A stretch of DNA of 55,381 bases from Actinomycetes bacterium (lineage in GTDB: Bacteria > Actinomycetota > Acidimicrobiia > Acidimicrobiales > Microtrichaceae): the NCBI GenBank assembly GCA_023392475.1, contig JAEVZA010000481.1, forward strand, positions 1 through 55,381, written 5' to 3'. Positions 41,210 through 48,950 of the stretch are shown here, in pieces; position 1 is the stretch's first letter; the number at the start of each line of letters is the position of its first letter. The position numbers were made by a program, and so were the translations under genes. The notes under the pieces are model-generated. The model was not told the origin of the DNA. It did not search any database and worked only from the letters and a program-made list of their open reading frames with translations.

Positions 41210-41791
41210 ATGGCCACGCTCCTCGCCAGGCTCTGGCTCCGGCTCTGGCGGTGGCGGGCCGTTCCGCCCCGGACGGACATCCCGGACCGGTGCGTGATGA
41301 TCGCTGCGCCGCACACCACGAACTGGGACTTCCCGCTGACCCTGGCGATCGCCCGGGTGAGCGGTGTGCGGATCTCCTGGCTCGGCAAGGAGTCGCTGTT
41401 CCGTGGGCCAGCGGGTCCCGTGATGCGTCGCCTCGGCGGCATCGCCATCGATCGGAGCGCCCCGGGCGGCATGGTCGCCTCGCTGGCGAAGGAGTTCGTC
41501 GACCACGACCGCCTCGTGCTCGTCGTGCCGGCCGAGGGCACCCGTTCGCTGACCGACTACTGGAAGTCGGGCTTCTACCGGATCGCCGAGCAGGCTGGCG
41601 TGCCGGTCATGTGCTCGTACCTCGATCGGCGGACGCGCACCGGCGGCTTCGGTCCGGTGATCACGCCGACCGGCGACCTGACCGCGGACATGGACGTCAT
41701 CCGTGGCTTCTACGCCGACAAGGAGGGCCTGAAGCCCGGGCGCTTCGGCCCGATCCGCCTCCGCGAGGAGGACGACGTCCCGGAGGGCTGA
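41210..41791 (+). CDS. Lysophospholipid-type acyltransferase
   Basis: 193 residues. HTTNWD is the HX4D catalytic motif (about 35-40) and PAEGTRS the EGTR substrate motif (about 108-114). No membrane segment is obvious beyond the hydrophobic N-terminus, and the protein is short for PlsC. Belongs to the 1-acyl-glycerol-3-phosphate acyltransferase superfamily. Acceptor unknown. Confidence 0.9.
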   Translation: MATLLARLWLRLWRWRAVPPRTDIPDRCVMIAAPHTTNWDFPLTLAIARVSGVRISWLGKESLFRGPAGPVMRRLGGIAIDRSAPGGMVASLAKEFVDHDRLVLVVPAEGTRSLTDYWKSGFYRIAEQAGVPVMCSYLDRRTRTGGFGPVITPTGDLTADMDVIRGFYADKEGLKPGRFGPIRLREEDDVPEG

Positions 41792-41801
41792 CCCGCCGAC
41801 A

Positions 41802-43004
41802 TCAGTGGGCCGTGACGTGTGGGCGGGCGGGCGGATCGACGAGGACGTCGCGGCCCAGCTCCGACACGTCGGCCAGCCCCAGCAGCGTCAGCGTGTCGCG
41901 CAGCTCGGCGGCGAGCACGGCGAGGATCCGCTCGACGCCGGCCTCGCCGGCCGCGGCAAGGGCGTACAGGTACGGGCGTCCGATGAGCACGGCTCGCGCG
42001 CCGACGGCGAGGGCGCGGGCGACGTCGGTGCCGCGGCGGACGCCGCCGTCGACGAGCACCTCGGTCCGGTCGCCGACGGCGTCGAGCACCTCGGGCAGCA
42101 TCCGCATCGTGGCGGGCGCGCCGTCGAGCTGCCGGCCACCGTGGTTGGACACGACGACGGCATCGGCGCCGGCGTCGACGGCACGACGTGCCTCCTCCCC
42201 GGTCATCAACCCCTTCACGACGAGGTGTCCGGTCCAGCGGTCGCGGAGCGTCGCGACGTCGGACCACGTGAAGGGCGACGCGGCCATCGCCGGGAGCTCG
42301 AGCCCGGCCTCGAAGGCGTCGACGTCGGTGCCGCTGCCACCGGTGCCCGGACCGCGGCCGGCGGCCCGACGGGCGAGCACGTCTCGGACGGTGGCGACGG
42401 TCCAGCCGGGCCGCGCGAGGACCTGGCCGAGCAGGTGCGCGGCGAGCCGGGGCGACGGGTTGGGCGGCATCGTGATGCCGTGGGCGAGGTCGCGCTCGCG
42501 CTTGCCGAGCACCGCGGTGTCGACGGTGATCATGAGGCCCTCGTACCCGGCGGACTTCGCCCGCTCGGCCAGCGACGTGGCCTCGTCGACGCCGCCCGGT
42601 GCGTAGACCTGGAACCACTTCGGGCCGGGCGCGCCGGCCGCCACCGGCTCGAGCGGCGTGCCGGCGACGGTCGAGAGGACGGAGATCGTGCCCCTGGCCG
42701 CCGCCGCCCGGGCCGAGGCGACGGCACCGCCCGGGTGCACGAGGGAGACGAGTCCGCACGGGCCGAGGAGCACGGGCAGGTCGATCGGCGTGCCGAGCAC
42801 CGTCGTGGCGATCGACGGGCGTCCGCCGGCGCGGGGCGTCGCCTGGCGGAGGGCGAGCTCGTGGAACGCGTCGCGGTTGGCGCGGGCGGTGATCTCGTCG
42901 CCGGCGGCACCGTCGACGTAGTCGAACACGACGCCCGGGAGGCGGCGCTCGGCGAGGCGGCGGGCCTCCCCGACGCTGAACAGTCGTTCCGGATCGATGG
43001 CCAT
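41802..43004 (-). CDS. FMN-dependent alpha-hydroxy-acid oxidase/dehydrogenase
   Basis: 400 residues. TIM-barrel flavoenzyme of the lactate/glycolate oxidase family: FDYVDGAAGDEITARAN at the start, FMN-binding PVLLGPCGLVSLVHPGG, YAPGG, LMITVDTAVLGKRERD, VVKGLMTGEEARRAVDAGADAVVVSNHGGRQLD with the catalytic His near 286, and VLVDGGVRRGTDVARAL. The related MftD of mycofactocin synthesis is an alternative, but no mft genes are in the window. Only 10 bp separate it from the convergent acyltransferase. Confidence 0.93.
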   Translation of the reverse strand: MAIDPERLFSVGEARRLAERRLPGVVFDYVDGAAGDEITARANRDAFHELALRQATPRAGGRPSIATTVLGTPIDLPVLLGPCGLVSLVHPGGAVASARAAAARGTISVLSTVAGTPLEPVAAGAPGPKWFQVYAPGGVDEATSLAERAKSAGYEGLMITVDTAVLGKRERDLAHGITMPPNPSPRLAAHLLGQVLARPGWTVATVRDVLARRAAGRGPGTGGSGTDVDAFEAGLELPAMAASPFTWSDVATLRDRWTGHLVVKGLMTGEEARRAVDAGADAVVVSNHGGRQLDGAPATMRMLPEVLDAVGDRTEVLVDGGVRRGTDVARALAVGARAVLIGRPYLYALAAAGEAGVERILAVLAAELRDTLTLLGLADVSELGRDVLVDPPARPHVTAH

Positions 43005-43091
43005 GGGCGGAGTCTTGCCCGCCCGCGGTTGTCCTCGCCGCCCGTCAGGTGTCGAAGGTGCAAGGTCGAGGTCGGTGGTCCCGCCGCTCGG

Positions 43092-43520
43092 TCAGCCGGC
43101 GCGCCGGGGCCGGAGCGATCGCAACCAGCGCCAGCCGCCGGTCGACCAGAGCGCCCAGACGACGAGGAGCGGCTGGAACAGGAGGCGGACGAAGCGCTTG
43201 CCGTCGGAGTCGAGCCCGAACGCGTCCTTGTGCTCGACGAGCTGGGCGATGTTGCCGGGGAAGATCACGATGAAGAACCCGGCAGCGACGACGCCGACCG
43301 GCGCCGCCCGCTTGCCGCTCAGCACGAGCGCGGCGCCGAGCAGGAGCTCGACGACGCCCGACACGACGACCACCGCGTCGGGATCGGCGGGGAACCACTC
43401 GGGTACCTGCGCCTGGAACTCGTCGCGCTGGACGGTGAGGTGCCCGGTGCCCGCGACGAGGAGCGCCGAGCCGAGCGCGACACGACCGATCGTGCGGAGC
43501 CTGTCAGGACGTTCGGTCAT
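43092..43520 (-). CDS. DoxX-like membrane protein
   Basis: 142 residues with four hydrophobic segments. IGRVALGSALLVAGTGHLTVQRDEF and VVVSGVVELLLGAALVL are typical of DoxX-family proteins; a charged loop (LVEHKDAFGLDSDGKRF) and a Trp-rich C-terminus follow. Role unclear; some relatives are quinone-linked. Confidence 0.9.
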   Translation of the reverse strand: MTERPDRLRTIGRVALGSALLVAGTGHLTVQRDEFQAQVPEWFPADPDAVVVVSGVVELLLGAALVLSGKRAAPVGVVAAGFFIVIFPGNIAQLVEHKDAFGLDSDGKRFVRLLFQPLLVVWALWSTGGWRWLRSLRPRRAG

Positions 43521-43580
43521 GTCGTGCCTCCGTGATCGGGCGGGCGTCCGGCGGGCTCGGGCCGTGCGTCGCAGGCCGCG

Positions 43581-43784
43581 TCACGCTCCTCGCATCATGG
43601 CGTCGAACTGCTCCCAGGTGACGGACTTCGCGACGCTGTGGTTCCGAGGCGCCCAGTCGATCGTGCCACGGCTCACCCGCAGCTCACCGAGCTTCTCCCC
43701 GTCGCTCGTCACCTCGATGACCAGATCGGCGGCGTTGACCTCGAGCGGCTTGGAGGGGTGCACGGTGATGCGGTGTTCGGCCAT
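43581..43784 (-). CDS. Conserved small actinobacterial-type protein
   Basis: 67 residues from ATG 43784: MAEHRITVHPSKPLEVNAAD ... IDWAPRNHSVAKSVTWEQFDAMMRG. Beta-rich with one C-terminal helix; I have a sense of similar orphan actinobacterial proteins but know no name. Upstream extension in the same frame is Arg-rich and rejected. Confidence 0.65.
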   Translation of the reverse strand: MAEHRITVHPSKPLEVNAADLVIEVTSDGEKLGELRVSRGTIDWAPRNHSVAKSVTWEQFDAMMRGA

Positions 43785-43918
43785 GCGCGCTTCTACCAGG
43801 TCCGGCCGTCGGCGAGGCCGCTGGCACGACGTGCCGGTCGGGGCGCGCTCCGGGTTCCGGGTGGTCGCCCACGCCCGGGACCGAACACGGGATGGGTGAC
43901 CACTGACAGACTCCGCCG

Positions 43919-44884
43919 ATGGCCTGGTCGCCCGATCCCGACGCACTTCGAGACGAGGTCGCGGTCGTCGCCGGCGCAACCAGAGGCGCCGGGCGGGGCA
44001 TCGCGGCGGCGCTCGGCGAAGCGGGCGCGACGGTCATCTGCACGGGCCGCACCAGCAGCACGACGCCCCTCCCCTCCGACTACGACCGGTCCGAGACGAT
44101 CGAGGAGACCGCTGCGCTCGTGAGCGACCTCGGCGGCACGGGCATCGCGGTCGCCGTCGACCACCTCGACCCGGTGCAGGTCGCGGCGCTCGCCGACCGC
44201 ATCCGGAGCGAGCACGGTCACGTCGACGTGCTCGTCAACGACATCTGGGGCGGTGAGCAGCTCAAGGGCGGTCCGGCGCGGTGGGACGTGCCCCTCTGGG
44301 ACCTCGACCTCGACGACGGCCTCCGCATCCTGCGACTCGCCATCGACACGCACATCATCACGTCGCACCACCTGCTCCCGCTGGTGGTCGACCGGCCGGG
44401 TGGTCTCGTCGTCGAGGTCACCGACGGCACCCGCGCCTACAACGACGCCAACTACCGGATCTCCGTCTTCTACGACCTCGCCAAGGTGGCGGTGAACCGG
44501 CTCGCCTACTCCCAGGGCCACGAGCTCGGGCGCTTCGGCGGCACGGCCGTCGCCGTCACGCCCGGGTGGATGCGGTCCGAGATGATGCTCGAGGCGTTCG
44601 GCGCCACCGAGGACGCGTGGCGCGAGGCGATCGGACGCGAGGGTGACGGACCGTCGGCGCCACCAGACTTCGAGCTGTCCGAGTCGCCGCGGTACGTCGG
44701 GCGGGCGGTCGCGGCGTTGGCGGCCGATCCCGACCGGGCTCGGTTCAACCAGGGCTCGGTCACCTCGGCGGAGTTGGCGAAGGAGTACGGCTTCACCGAC
44801 CTCGACGGCAGCCAGCCCGACGTGTGGAGCTACATGGACCAGGTCGACCGGGGCAACGACCCGGACCTGGCGGACTACCGCTGA
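43919..44884 (+). CDS. SDR-family oxidoreductase
   Basis: 321 residues. AVVAGATRGAGRGIAAALGE gives the Gly-rich cofactor loop; VLVNDIWGGEQ replaces the usual NNAG; EVTDGT replaces the catalytic Ser strand; YRISVFYDLAKVAVNRLA gives YxxxK. An extension of about 70 residues (VGRAVAALAADPDRARFNQG ... VWSYMDQVDRG) belongs to a distinct SDR subgroup. Substrate unknown. Starts 134 bp from the divergent small gene. Confidence 0.88.
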   Translation: MAWSPDPDALRDEVAVVAGATRGAGRGIAAALGEAGATVICTGRTSSTTPLPSDYDRSETIEETAALVSDLGGTGIAVAVDHLDPVQVAALADRIRSEHGHVDVLVNDIWGGEQLKGGPARWDVPLWDLDLDDGLRILRLAIDTHIITSHHLLPLVVDRPGGLVVEVTDGTRAYNDANYRISVFYDLAKVAVNRLAYSQGHELGRFGGTAVAVTPGWMRSEMMLEAFGATEDAWREAIGREGDGPSAPPDFELSESPRYVGRAVAALAADPDRARFNQGSVTSAELAKEYGFTDLDGSQPDVWSYMDQVDRGNDPDLADYR

Positions 44885-44894
44885 TCGGGGCTCG

Positions 44895-46004
44895 TCAGCA
44901 CGGCGCCGGTGGCGCCGTGACGGTCTGCTGGCCGGTGGTGACCACGCCGAACTTGTTCATCCACGTCGTGACCAGGAACTGCTGTCCAGGCGCCAAGGCG
45001 GGGATCGGCGGAGGCGGTTGTGCCTCGATCGACCATCGGTGCCGGTACACCTCGGAACCTGCCCACACCACGGCGATCTCGTAGGTGCGCACTCCGCTCG
45101 GCCCACCGGGCCAACCGAACGACAGCGTGTAGCCCGCTCCTGGACCAGGGCACACGAACGAGTACGGCACGGCCGGAGCCAGCTTGGGCGTCGTGGTCGG
45201 AACGACAGCGTCGATGGCGTGCTTCGAGGCGCCGAACGCCGCTCCGATCACCGCCATCAGAGCGAGCCCCACAGCTGCCGCCACGACCACCGTCACGCAT
45301 CCGCGACGCGTCGAGGCGAGCGGTTCCCGAGGTCGCACGGCGGCAGCCCGCTGGCGATCACTCGGCTGCCGTGGTGCAGCCGTCCTCCGGAACTCCGGCG
45401 TGGGCGCTACCGGTTCCGTCAGCTCGTCCGCCAGGTGGGCGAGCCAGGCGACCATCTCGTCGGTGTGCTGGGCCCGGCACGACTCGATGTACGGGCACAG
45501 CTCGTCGAGGCCGACGACCGCGACGTCGTCGAGCCCGAAGGACGGCGCTGGCAAGGATGCCTCGGTGAAGCACAACACCGCGGTGACGGGCACACCCAGA
45601 TGTGCGGACACCGCATCCGCCGCTGACCGGGCTCCCTCGAACTTCTCGCGCAACGAGTACCGGCCCTGCCACAGGGTCCCGGATCCGATCGTGAGCGGAC
45701 CTGCGTACGCCTTCGAGTCGATCAGGAAGACCCCGTTCCGTCCGACGACCAAGTGGTCGACGTTCGCCTTCGACCCAGGAACGTGGAGATCGTGGAACAC
45801 GACGAAGGTCGACGGCAGCGACGCCAGCCGAGACGCAGTCATGCGCTCGCCAGCGGCGCCCTTCCGGTAGTTCGCTGCCCGGGCGTGGCTCGTCCGGGCT
45901 GCCTCGTCGTAGACGCGAGCCTTGGCGTCGGCCGACGTGCCTGCGCGCGCCGGATCCGCTCCCACATAGCGCGTCGAACTCCTTGCGCCCCGCCGGTCCC
46001 CCAT
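44895..46004 (-). CDS. NERD-domain membrane protein with C-terminal exported domain
   Basis: 369 residues from ATG 46004 (GGGAGGGA before it on the minus strand). A NERD (nuclease-related) domain at about 45-155: NYRKGAAGERMTASRLASLP, SKANVDHLVVGRNGVFLIDSKAYAG and RYSLREKFEGARSAADAVSAHL; the D...DSK arrangement resembles the PD-(D/E)xK core. Then a transmembrane segment (VTVVVAAAVGLALMAVIGAAFG) and a C-terminal beta domain (YSFVCPGPGAGYTLSFGWPG ... AVVWAGSEVYRHRWS) that should be outside. No helicase or kinase partner. Confidence 0.82.
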   Translation of the reverse strand: MGDRRGARSSTRYVGADPARAGTSADAKARVYDEAARTSHARAANYRKGAAGERMTASRLASLPSTFVVFHDLHVPGSKANVDHLVVGRNGVFLIDSKAYAGPLTIGSGTLWQGRYSLREKFEGARSAADAVSAHLGVPVTAVLCFTEASLPAPSFGLDDVAVVGLDELCPYIESCRAQHTDEMVAWLAHLADELTEPVAPTPEFRRTAAPRQPSDRQRAAAVRPREPLASTRRGCVTVVVAAAVGLALMAVIGAAFGASKHAIDAVVPTTTPKLAPAVPYSFVCPGPGAGYTLSFGWPGGPSGVRTYEIAVVWAGSEVYRHRWSIEAQPPPPIPALAPGQQFLVTTWMNKFGVVTTGQQTVTAPPAPC

Positions 46005-46181
46005 GGTTCCCTCCCTACCGAGGCGACATTGAACACCATTCGGCGGGCCAGGTGCTCGTCCGGGCGGGCGACTCCACCTCGACGCGGGATCCGACCCGCA
46101 CCGGTCGTCGGCCTCGAGCCGACACATCGGATCGAGCTGAGCCGGCGGACACTAGCGACCGCTGTCCGACGGATCGCGGTC

Positions 46182-46319
46182 ATGTCGAGGTTCGACCCAG
46201 TGGTGTGGCACGAGCTCGGCACCGAGGGCCTGGTCGCGGGAGTCAGCTCCGGCGAGGTCGGGCAGCTCCGGGAGCAGATCCCGGCGCCGGTGTTCGGTGA
46301 GCCGGCGAGATCGGCCTGA
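46182..46319 (+). CDS. Tiny open reading frame, unknown
   Basis: 45 residues (MSRFDPVVWHELGTEGLVAG to VFGEPARSA) in a stretch of 566 bp between the NERD gene and the lipoprotein gene that otherwise has no gene. No strong ribosome site. It is followed 14 bp later by a second tiny frame on the same strand. May be real, or a gene remnant. Confidence 0.3.
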   Translation: MSRFDPVVWHELGTEGLVAGVSSGEVGQLREQIPAPVFGEPARSA

Positions 46320-46333
46320 ATCTCGCCGTCCTA

Positions 46334-46489
46334 ATGGCGATGATCCGGCGACTCCAGGAGGGTCACGTCGTCATCGAGTTCGGACGGCGTGACAAGGTCG
46401 TCTCGATCCGGAGCGCGCAACGACCCGAGCTCCGCTACTTCACGATGCTCCGAGCAGGAGGCCATGCCGCGTGGATCGGAGTGAGCTGA
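46334..46489 (+). CDS. Tiny open reading frame, basic, unknown
   Basis: 51 residues (MAMIRRLQEGHVVIEFGRRD to HAAWIGVS), basic, alternating beta-like pattern. With the preceding 45-residue frame it could form a small two-gene unit divergent from the NERD gene. No ribosome site recognised and no family known. The remaining ~80 bp up to the lipoprotein gene show nothing I can name. Confidence 0.3.
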   Translation: MAMIRRLQEGHVVIEFGRRDKVVSIRSAQRPELRYFTMLRAGGHAAWIGVS

Positions 46490-46570
46490 CGGCGGGAGCC
46501 TCAGGCTCGTTCTCGCACGAGCACGCAGGTTCCCGGACCTCGCACCGTCGACCGGACCTACTGTCACGGC

Positions 46571-46963
46571 GTGACCAGCCGACCCGCCGCCGTCCGGCTC
46601 CTGCTCATCGTCGCAGCATCGGCCGTGGTCGTGGGCTGCACCGCCCCCACGCAGTCGCCGACCCGGCTCGACATCTCGACCGTCCAGGTCATCTGCGGCG
46701 GAGCGGTGCCCCCACCGGGCGAGCCGCCGTGCCGACCGGCCACACCCGCCTCCCGGACGATCGAGGTGCGGAGCGGCCGAACGGTCGTGGCCCAGGGCAC
46801 GAGCGGGATCGACGGCGAGCTGCTGCTCGACGTCCCGGCTGGCGCCCTCGTCGTCACCCACCCGGGCGCCCAGCCGTGGGAGAGCTGCGACTCGCCGTCG
46901 GTCACCGCCGTCGCGGGCCGCACGGTCGCCGTCACGCAGACCTGCATCCTCAACGTCCCGTAG
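46571..46963 (+). CDS. Small lipoprotein, unknown function
   Basis: 130 residues, GTG start. Signal MTSRPAAVRLLLIVAASAVVVGC with a good lipobox (VVGC, Cys23). The mature domain, TIEVRSGRTVVAQGTSGIDGELLLDVPAGALVV, reads like a beta-sandwich (carboxypeptidase-regulatory-like or SpaA-like), with further Cys in VICGG, PPCRP, ESCDSP and QTCIL that may pair. Confidence 0.75.
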   Translation: MTSRPAAVRLLLIVAASAVVVGCTAPTQSPTRLDISTVQVICGGAVPPPGEPPCRPATPASRTIEVRSGRTVVAQGTSGIDGELLLDVPAGALVVTHPGAQPWESCDSPSVTAVAGRTVAVTQTCILNVP

Positions 46964-47027
46964 CGGCGCCGGCACCGCTCGCCGTCCCACGGTCGTAGGG
47001 TCGTTCCTCCCGACCGAGGTGACGAGC

Positions 47028-47528
47028 ATGCAGGACGATCCGACAGGCGGCCCGACACCCGACGAGGTCGAGTCCGCCGCCATGGACGACCCGGTCCTCG
47101 AGTTCTACCGGGGCTCCGACGCGGTGCTCTCCGTCGTCGCGATCGGCGACGAGGACGACGAGGTCCTGCTGCTCCTCGACGCCGGGATCGGCGGCAACGA
47201 GGTCATGGTCACCGAGTTCGACGACCTCGACGTCCTCTTCGAGGCCAGCGCCGAGCGCATCGAGGAGCTGGTCGCCAGCGCACCCGTCGTCAGCGACGAC
47301 GCCGACGCCGAGGTCGCCTGGCAGCAGGCCCTCCTCGCGATCTCCCCCGCCTCCGAACCGGTGCTCGTCGCGCGGGGGGAGTCCGGCCAGTTCGTGGTGC
47401 TCGACCCGGTCGAGGTCCTCGAGGACGGACGACCCGGCCGGCTCGGGGCGTACGACTCGCTCGTGGACGCCATCTGGCGGGGCATCGAGTTCCTGGCCGA
47501 CGAGGACGAGGGCGGGCCCGGCGACTGA
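47028..47528 (+). CDS. Acidic conserved-type protein, unknown
   Basis: 166 residues from ATG 47028 with GAGG upstream (a GTG three codons earlier is possible). Strongly acidic; LVASAPVVSDDADAEVAWQQAL and EFDDLDVLFEASAERIEELVA suggest an alpha/beta fold. No Cys and no membrane segment. Not recognised. It ends 10 bp before the repeats of the toxin-antitoxin promoter. Confidence 0.65.
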   Translation: MQDDPTGGPTPDEVESAAMDDPVLEFYRGSDAVLSVVAIGDEDDEVLLLLDAGIGGNEVMVTEFDDLDVLFEASAERIEELVASAPVVSDDADAEVAWQQALLAISPASEPVLVARGESGQFVVLDPVEVLEDGRPGRLGAYDSLVDAIWRGIEFLADEDEGGPGD

Positions 47529-47538
47529 CCCCGTCACG

Positions 47539-47580
47539 TTGACCGCTTGGCTTGACCGCCTTGACTTGACCGCCTTGACC
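47539..47580 (+). promoter_or_regulatory. Tandem direct repeats before the RES toxin-antitoxin pair
   Basis: TTGACCGC occurs at 47539-47546, 47552-47559 and 47566-47573, followed by TTGACC at 47575-47580; the units are TTGACCGCTTGGC, TTGACCGCCTTGAC and TTGACCGCCTTGACC. They end 16 bp before the antitoxin ATG. They can serve as binding sites for the antitoxin (autoregulation) and contain TTGACC, similar to a -35. Confidence 0.6.
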
Positions 47581-47595
47581 AGCGAGCCTGGTCCC

Positions 47596-48168
47596 ATGAG
47601 CAGCACGGCGGAGTTCATCGACCGGTCGACCGAGGCCTTCCGCCGTGCGCTCGCCGACCAGCTGGCCGATCGCGTGGACGACCCACCCACCGCCGACCCG
47701 CAGGTGGCCGGCCGGCGGGCCGCTGCCACCGTCACGGCGGGCGAGGTCTGGGCCGGACTCGTCGGCCCGTTCACCGACTCGGCCGGCGCGGCCGCCGCGC
47801 TCGGCGGCATCTCCAAGCAGGCCGTCTCGCAGCGCGTCGCCTCGGGCAGCGTGCTCGGGCTCCGGCTCGCACCCGGCGGCACCGCCAGGGATCGGCTCGT
47901 CTACCCCACCTGGCAGTTCCAGAGCGCCGTGCTCGCCCACCTGCCCGCCGTCCTCGCGGCCGCCGGGTTCGATCCCGAGCGTCCCACCACCGGCTGGACG
48001 ATCGCCGCATGGCTCACCACGGTCGACGACTCGCTCGACGGCGCGAGCCCGCTGGACCTCCTCCGTGCCGGCCACCGCGATCCCGTCCTCGCCGTCGCCG
48101 CCGACGTGGCCGACTCGCTCGGCACCGCCGAGCGGCGGCACGCGCCGGCCCGCACCCGCGCCGCGTGA
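47596..48168 (+). CDS. Antitoxin, Xre/MbcA/ParS-like (RES-associated)
   Basis: 190 residues from ATG 47596. A helix-turn-helix-like segment GGISKQAVSQRVASGSVLGLRL is followed by YPTWQFQSAVLAHLPAVL and a C-terminal part GWTIAAWLTTVDDSLDGASPLDLLRAGHRDPVLAVAADVADSL, the layout of the actinobacterial RES-linked antitoxins (DUF2384-like toxin-binding end). It overlaps the toxin start by 4 bp (GTGA). Expected to block the toxin and repress the operon. Confidence 0.85.
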   Translation: MSSTAEFIDRSTEAFRRALADQLADRVDDPPTADPQVAGRRAAATVTAGEVWAGLVGPFTDSAGAAAALGGISKQAVSQRVASGSVLGLRLAPGGTARDRLVYPTWQFQSAVLAHLPAVLAAAGFDPERPTTGWTIAAWLTTVDDSLDGASPLDLLRAGHRDPVLAVAADVADSLGTAERRHAPARTRAA

Positions 48169-48809
48169 GCCCGGTCCCCTCCGGACTCGCCGACCCAGCC
48201 GACGACCCGGTCCGCCTGCGCCGCTTCCCCACGGCGACGCCGGTCGACGAGCTCCACCGCCTGTCCGAGCACCCGAGGCCCTGGTACTTCTCGTCGATCA
48301 CCGGCCACGACGATCCGTCCGGCGGTCGGTTCGACCTCGTCGACCCGCACGGCACCTGCTACCTCGCCGAGACCATCGAGGGCGCGCTCGTGGAGAAGCT
48401 CCTCCGCCGCCCCACGCGGGTCGTGGTGGCGGAGCGGCTCGACGAGCTGTTCCACCTGACGGCCGCCTCCACGGCCGACGTCCGCACCGCCGACCTGACC
48501 GCCCGACGCGCCACCGGGTTCGGCCTGAACGCCGAGATCCACACGACGCTCGACTACGGGCAGCCGAGGCACTGGGCGGCCGCGCTGCGCTCGGTCGGGT
48601 TCCGGGCCCTGCGCTACCACCTGCGGGGCGACACCACGGGCCGCCTCGCCGGTCGGGCGCTGCTCGGACGCGCCGGGCTCCACCGGCGGGCGCCGAACGG
48701 GTTCACGACCGAGGCCGTCACGCCGCTCGACATCGCCCGGGCCACCGCAGCGCTCACCGAGCGCGGGGTGCTCGTCGTCCCGATCCCCGGCGACGTCCCG
48801 CTCGTGTGA
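48165..48809 (+). CDS. RES-domain toxin
   Basis: 214 residues from GTG 48165. The RES domain is recognisable from LRRFPTATPVDELHRLSEHP through WYFSSITGHDDPSGGRFDLVDPHGTCYLAETIEGALVEKLL. Known RES toxins break down NAD+. The Arg and Glu of the motif are present (GRFD, YLAETIEGAL); the Ser that normally follows Tyr-Pro near GIRYPS seems replaced (ALRYHLRGD). It may be a variant with altered activity. Translationally coupled to the antitoxin. Confidence 0.85.
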   Translation: MSPVPSGLADPADDPVRLRRFPTATPVDELHRLSEHPRPWYFSSITGHDDPSGGRFDLVDPHGTCYLAETIEGALVEKLLRRPTRVVVAERLDELFHLTAASTADVRTADLTARRATGFGLNAEIHTTLDYGQPRHWAAALRSVGFRALRYHLRGDTTGRLAGRALLGRAGLHRRAPNGFTTEAVTPLDIARATAALTERGVLVVPIPGDVPLV

Positions 48810-48848
48810 CACACCGGCCCGCCCGCCCCGACCCAACCCGACCCGACA

Positions 48849-48900
48849 GGTTCCGTGGCGCGTACGGAGCGCTCAGCGCTCCGTACGCTCAACAGAACGG
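48849..48900 (+). repeat. Direct palindromic repeat C1 (52 bp)
   Basis: A perfect 13-bp stem GCGTACGGAGCGC / GCGCTCCGTACGC with a TCA loop, within a 52-bp unit that recurs in the same orientation at 49747-49798 (46 of 52 identical). It sits 40 bp after the RES toxin stop and 51 bp before the SDR ATG. Confidence 0.88.
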
Positions 48901-48950
48901 CACCCGGCGGGACGAGGGGCGGCACCGGACGATCGCGTACGGTCGCCGGC

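Noticed and set aside
41802..43004. Mycofactocin enzyme MftD
   Set aside because: The family fits, but none of the mftA, B, C, E or F genes is nearby, so a general alpha-hydroxy-acid oxidase call is safer.
46331..47083. A 250-codon minus-strand frame in the 46 kb gap
   Set aside because: It is antisense to the lipoprotein gene with a good lipobox and reads as Asp/Arg/Gly-rich low complexity.
48855..48950. An upstream extension of the SDR gene
   Set aside because: It would translate palindromic repeat C1 and has no ribosome site; the Rossmann fold begins right after ATG 48951.
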